NCBI GenBank assembly: GCA_937976325.1
Contig: CALJSD010000205.1
Location: 1-16,294 of the forward strand
Source: an uncultured Carnobacterium sp.
Lineage (GTDB): Bacteria > Bacillota > Bacilli > Lactobacillales > Aerococcaceae
DNA: 16,294 bases
Direction of reading: 5' to 3'
Shown here: piece by piece, positions 14,487 through 16,294 of the stretch
Layout: each line of letters opens with the position of its first letter
How positions within the stretch are numbered: position 1 is the stretch's first letter
Notes under the pieces: model-generated
Database searches by the model: none
Seen by the model: the letters and a program-made list of their open reading frames with translations, nothing else
Told to the model about the DNA's origin: nothing
Made by a program: the position numbers and the translations under genes

Positions 14487-15380
14487 TTATTTACCTGCTT
14501 CGTCCCAAACTTTACGTCCTGATGCTAATGAAGCAATGTTTTCAGCGATTTTTGCGTTGTTTTGTCCATCCATTAATACAACTGTATTGTTTGGACCTTC
14601 AGCAAGAGCTTTTTTAGCATCGATTGCTAAGTATTCTAATGCTGCCGCATTTAAGTTAGATTCGTTTAATGCGTTGTTGATGGCTGTTAATTGAGCAACA
14701 GTTGCTTGAGTGTCAATTGCAATTTTTTCAGCATGTGCACGAGCATCTGCTAATAATTTGTTGTTTTGAGTTCTTGTATCCATTTCAACTGTTTTTTGAC
14801 GAGCGTCAGCAGCGATTAACGCAGCATCACGTTCACGGTCAGCAGTGATTTGTTTGTTCATCGCTTCAACGATGCTTTGTGGAGGAATTACTTCACCGAT
14901 GTTTACACGGTCGATTGTAACCCCGTAAGAGTCTGTTTTACCGAATACACGTTGGTTTAAATCAGTGTTGATTTTGTTCGTACCACCAAGGATTTCAGCC
15001 ATTGTCATTGTACCGATAATGTCACGTAATTCGTTTTGGATATCTAAAAGTAATAATCCTTCTGGGTTTGTGTTTCCATATAAGTATTCTTCAAGATTAT
15101 CAACGTGGTATTTAGCTGAAGCGTCAATTGTTAAGTTAACGTTGTCTTTTGTAATGATTTCTTGAGGATCTAAGTCTAATGAACGTTGACGCATATCTAC
15201 AACGTAAGCAATGTTACGAATGATTGGTGTTACAAAGTGTAACCCTGGTCCTAATTCTCCAACATAACGTCCGAATGATTGAACAGCAGCTTTGTGTCCT
15301 TGTTGAACGATACGAATTGATTTGAACGCAATGATTAATAAGATTAATACTACGGCGATAATTAAGATTGTTACTGGCAT
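14487..15380 (-). CDS. SPFH/Band 7 (stomatin/prohibitin-like) membrane protein
   Basis: 297 residues. An N-terminal membrane segment (about 3-19) is followed by the SPFH domain (about 20-180), with RIVQQGHKAAVQSFGRY, LGPGLHFVTPI and the FGKTDSYGVTIDRVNIGEV signature near 146-164. A charged, alanine-rich helix (about 177-260) is typical of the oligomerising coiled coil. It resembles QmcA/stomatin-type proteins, which form ring or cage assemblies in the membrane and organise membrane microdomains and proteases. The ribosome site AGAAGG overlaps the stop of the upstream gene. The usual NfeD partner is absent, and an unrelated membrane protein occupies the downstream position. Family is firm; the cellular role is not known. 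Confidence 0.93.
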   Translation of the reverse strand: MPVTILIIAVVLILLIIAFKSIRIVQQGHKAAVQSFGRYVGELGPGLHFVTPIIRNIAYVVDMRQRSLDLDPQEIITKDNVNLTIDASAKYHVDNLEEYLYGNTNPEGLLLLDIQNELRDIIGTMTMAEILGGTNKINTDLNQRVFGKTDSYGVTIDRVNIGEVIPPQSIVEAMNKQITADRERDAALIAADARQKTVEMDTRTQNNKLLADARAHAEKIAIDTQATVAQLTAINNALNESNLNAAALEYLAIDAKKALAEGPNNTVVLMDGQNNAKIAENIASLASGRKVWDEAGK

Positions 15381-15397
15381 TTTAAATTTCCTTCTTT

Positions 15398-15793
15398 CTA
15401 AATAGTTACATATACTAATTTTTCTGGATTGATTTCCTCAATCACTTTTACATATACCAACCCATCCTCGTAGTCAATGACTTCAAGTGGTTGGCCTTGT
15501 TCGACTGACATGACATCCAATATTTTATATGGATAGTTCCGTCCTCGGTAATTAAACGTTCCGAAGACTTGCTCGGAGAACGCCTTAAACTGTCCATGCA
15601 ATAATGTTTTAATTGCGTCGGGCCAGTTTTCAACTTTTTTCTGATGACTTTCGACTTCATTCTCAATGACCGTCCGGAAATAAGTTGATACGTCCGTTGA
15701 GATGATCTTCAAAAATGCTTCTTTTAAAGAGGGCTCAATCGTAAAGTTAATCCGTTCAGTCTTATTTTCGTTCGACCATGGTTGTTTTCTCAT
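15398..15793 (-). CDS. Small protein with probable ribbon-helix-helix N-terminus
   Basis: 131 residues from the ATG at 15793. No family is recognised with certainty. Residues about 13-50 (ERINFTIEP, a helix, a short turn, then VSTYFRTVIENEVE) have the strand-helix-helix pattern of ribbon-helix-helix DNA-binding proteins. The rest (about 80-131) looks like a small beta domain with QPLEVIDYEDGLVYVKV. AAGGAG is 7 bases from this ATG but only 1 base from the alternative ATG at 15799. The promoter at 15830-15857 excludes longer forms. It is the first gene of a unit with the SPFH and membrane-protein genes, 17 bases before SPFH. A local regulator role is inferred. Confidence 0.7.
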   Translation of the reverse strand: MRKQPWSNENKTERINFTIEPSLKEAFLKIISTDVSTYFRTVIENEVESHQKKVENWPDAIKTLLHGQFKAFSEQVFGTFNYRGRNYPYKILDVMSVEQGQPLEVIDYEDGLVYVKVIEEINPEKLVYVTI

Positions 15794-15829
15794 ACCCATT
15801 CTCCTTTCTTTATATCTCTTGATGAACAT

Positions 15830-15857
15830 ATTATAACACGTTCTGAATATAATACAA
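15830..15857 (-). promoter_or_regulatory. Promoter of the RHH-SPFH operon (extended -10)
   Basis: On the - strand, a perfect extended -10 TGTTATAAT (15838-15830) is preceded by a weak -35 TTGTAT (15857-15852), 16 bases from the TATAAT. Confidence 0.78.
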
Positions 15858-15866
15858 GTGTAATAT
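15849..15866. promoter_or_regulatory. Inverted repeat over the -35 region, possible operator
   Basis: ATAATACA-AG-TGTAATAT is an 18-base near-palindrome (one mismatch per arm) overlapping the -35 box. Its placement suits an autoregulatory operator for the small RHH-like protein. This is inferred from position, and AT-rich DNA makes chance palindromes common. Confidence 0.4.
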
Positions 15867-15889
15867 CTCGTAAAATGTAAAATTTTCAC

Positions 15890-16063
15890 CTAGAGTGCAT
15901 TTTCGTTCAAAAACATTGATATAACAAGGATTACTTTATATGAAAATATCCAAAATTCTGAGCAAATAATATTAAGAAACTATAAAATTCCAAAAATATA
16001 ATATATTTTGTGTTTTTGGTTATTAAACTAGACTCTCATTTTTATTAAATAATAGAAAAAGAA
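15890..16063. other. AT-rich gap without a gene
   Basis: I see no supported gene here. The only notable structure is the AT-only inverted repeat AAAATATA-A-TATATTTT (15993-16009), flanked by CCAAA and TTTGG. Short start-to-stop frames here lack a ribosome site. Confidence 0.6.
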
Positions 16064-16093
16064 AAGAAGGCGACTATAAATAGTCGTCTTCTT
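16050..16093 (-). terminator. Terminator of the LPXTG protein gene
   Basis: On the - strand, AAGAAGACGACTA (16093-16081) pairs with TAGTCGCCTTCTT (16076-16064), with one mismatch and a four-base loop. TTTCTTTTTC follows. It lies 44 bases past the stop codon. Confidence 0.88.
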
Positions 16094-16137
16094 TAATAAT
16101 ACTGATATATGCTTCTTGTAACAATATAGACTTTTTA

Positions 16138-16294
16138 TTAATTTTGAGTTTTCTTCTTATTGAATAATACTAGCACACTTCCCATAACTACAGATAAGAT
16201 TGCAACGAACATATTCATTGATTTCGTTCCAGTATTTGGAAGTTCTGAAGTAGTGGTTGTTTCTGTTGTTACCACAGCAGTAGAAGACCCTTCT
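16138..16294 (-). CDS. LPXTG cell-wall-anchored surface protein, C-terminal end (truncated by window)
   Basis: Only the last 51 residues are visible, ending at TAA (16140-16138). They show a complete sortase-A sorting signal. A Thr/Ser/Val-rich linker (about 16 residues) leads to LPNTG. A hydrophobic segment (MNMFVAILSVVMGSVLVLF) and a short basic tail NKKKTQN follow. Sortase cleaves between T and G and joins the protein to peptidoglycan. The main body, which would show its function (adhesin, enzyme or other), lies beyond base 16294. The frame is read directly from the sequence. A strong terminator follows it. Confidence 0.92.
   Translation of the reverse strand, partial: EGSSTAVVTTETTTTSELPNTGTKSMNMFVAILSVVMGSVLVLFNKKKTQN

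Noticed and set aside
15794..15889. Longer start of the RHH-like gene at 15889
   Set aside because: The extended -10 promoter lies inside the extension, and the added residues are AT-driven low-quality sequence. AAGGAG fits 15793.
15993..16009. AT-only inverted repeat as a terminator or origin element
   Set aside because: It has no G-C pairs in the stem core and no repeats around it, so it is likely chance in AT-rich DNA.

Overview
The window is about 16.3 kb of AT-rich, gene-dense Gram-positive DNA, most likely from a Lactobacillales coccus. Support comes from strong AGGAGG-type ribosome sites, TTGNNN/TATAAT promoters, a PerR-type regulator, a pneumococcus-like MalR regulator, a PgdA-type peptidoglycan deacetylase and an LPXTG surface protein. 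A Carnobacteriaceae genus such as Granulicatella is a guess from overall feel and has not been tested. I see no rRNA, tRNA, CRISPR, insertion sequence or prophage. This looks like chromosomal core and near-core sequence.

Left part (1-3660, + strand): the 3' end of a sugar ABC transporter operon. It holds the C-terminal part of the lipoprotein-type solute-binding protein, two permeases overlapping by one base, a terminator, then a MalR-like LacI-family repressor with its own terminator. No ATPase gene is present, so the transporter probably borrows a shared MsmK-type ATPase. A strong hairpin lies between the binding-protein and permease genes.

Middle (3634-11718): rpsO (ribosomal protein S15) with its own promoter and a structured leader. 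Next comes a perR-pgdA operon (peroxide sensor plus peptidoglycan deacetylase), whose upstream region carries a perfect match to the WalR/VicR box. Then come a HerA-like ATPase plus DJ-1/PfpI operon, a divergently transcribed DegV fatty-acid-binding protein gene, prfC (release factor 3), and a stand-alone nrdI flavodoxin. Terminators separate most of the units. The one between degV and prfC is a 16-bp perfect stem.

Right part (11725-16294, all - strand): a two-gene operon of a uracil-DNA-glycosylase-superfamily protein and prolyl iminopeptidase (one-base overlap). Next is a three-gene operon whose first product looks like a small ribbon-helix-helix protein. It is followed by a membrane SPFH/stomatin-like protein and an unrecognised single-pass membrane protein with a long basic tail. 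The window ends inside the C-terminus of an LPXTG cell-wall-anchored protein. The least described items here are the RHH-SPFH-membrane-protein operon and the possible WalR control of perR-pgdA. The rest is well-known families.
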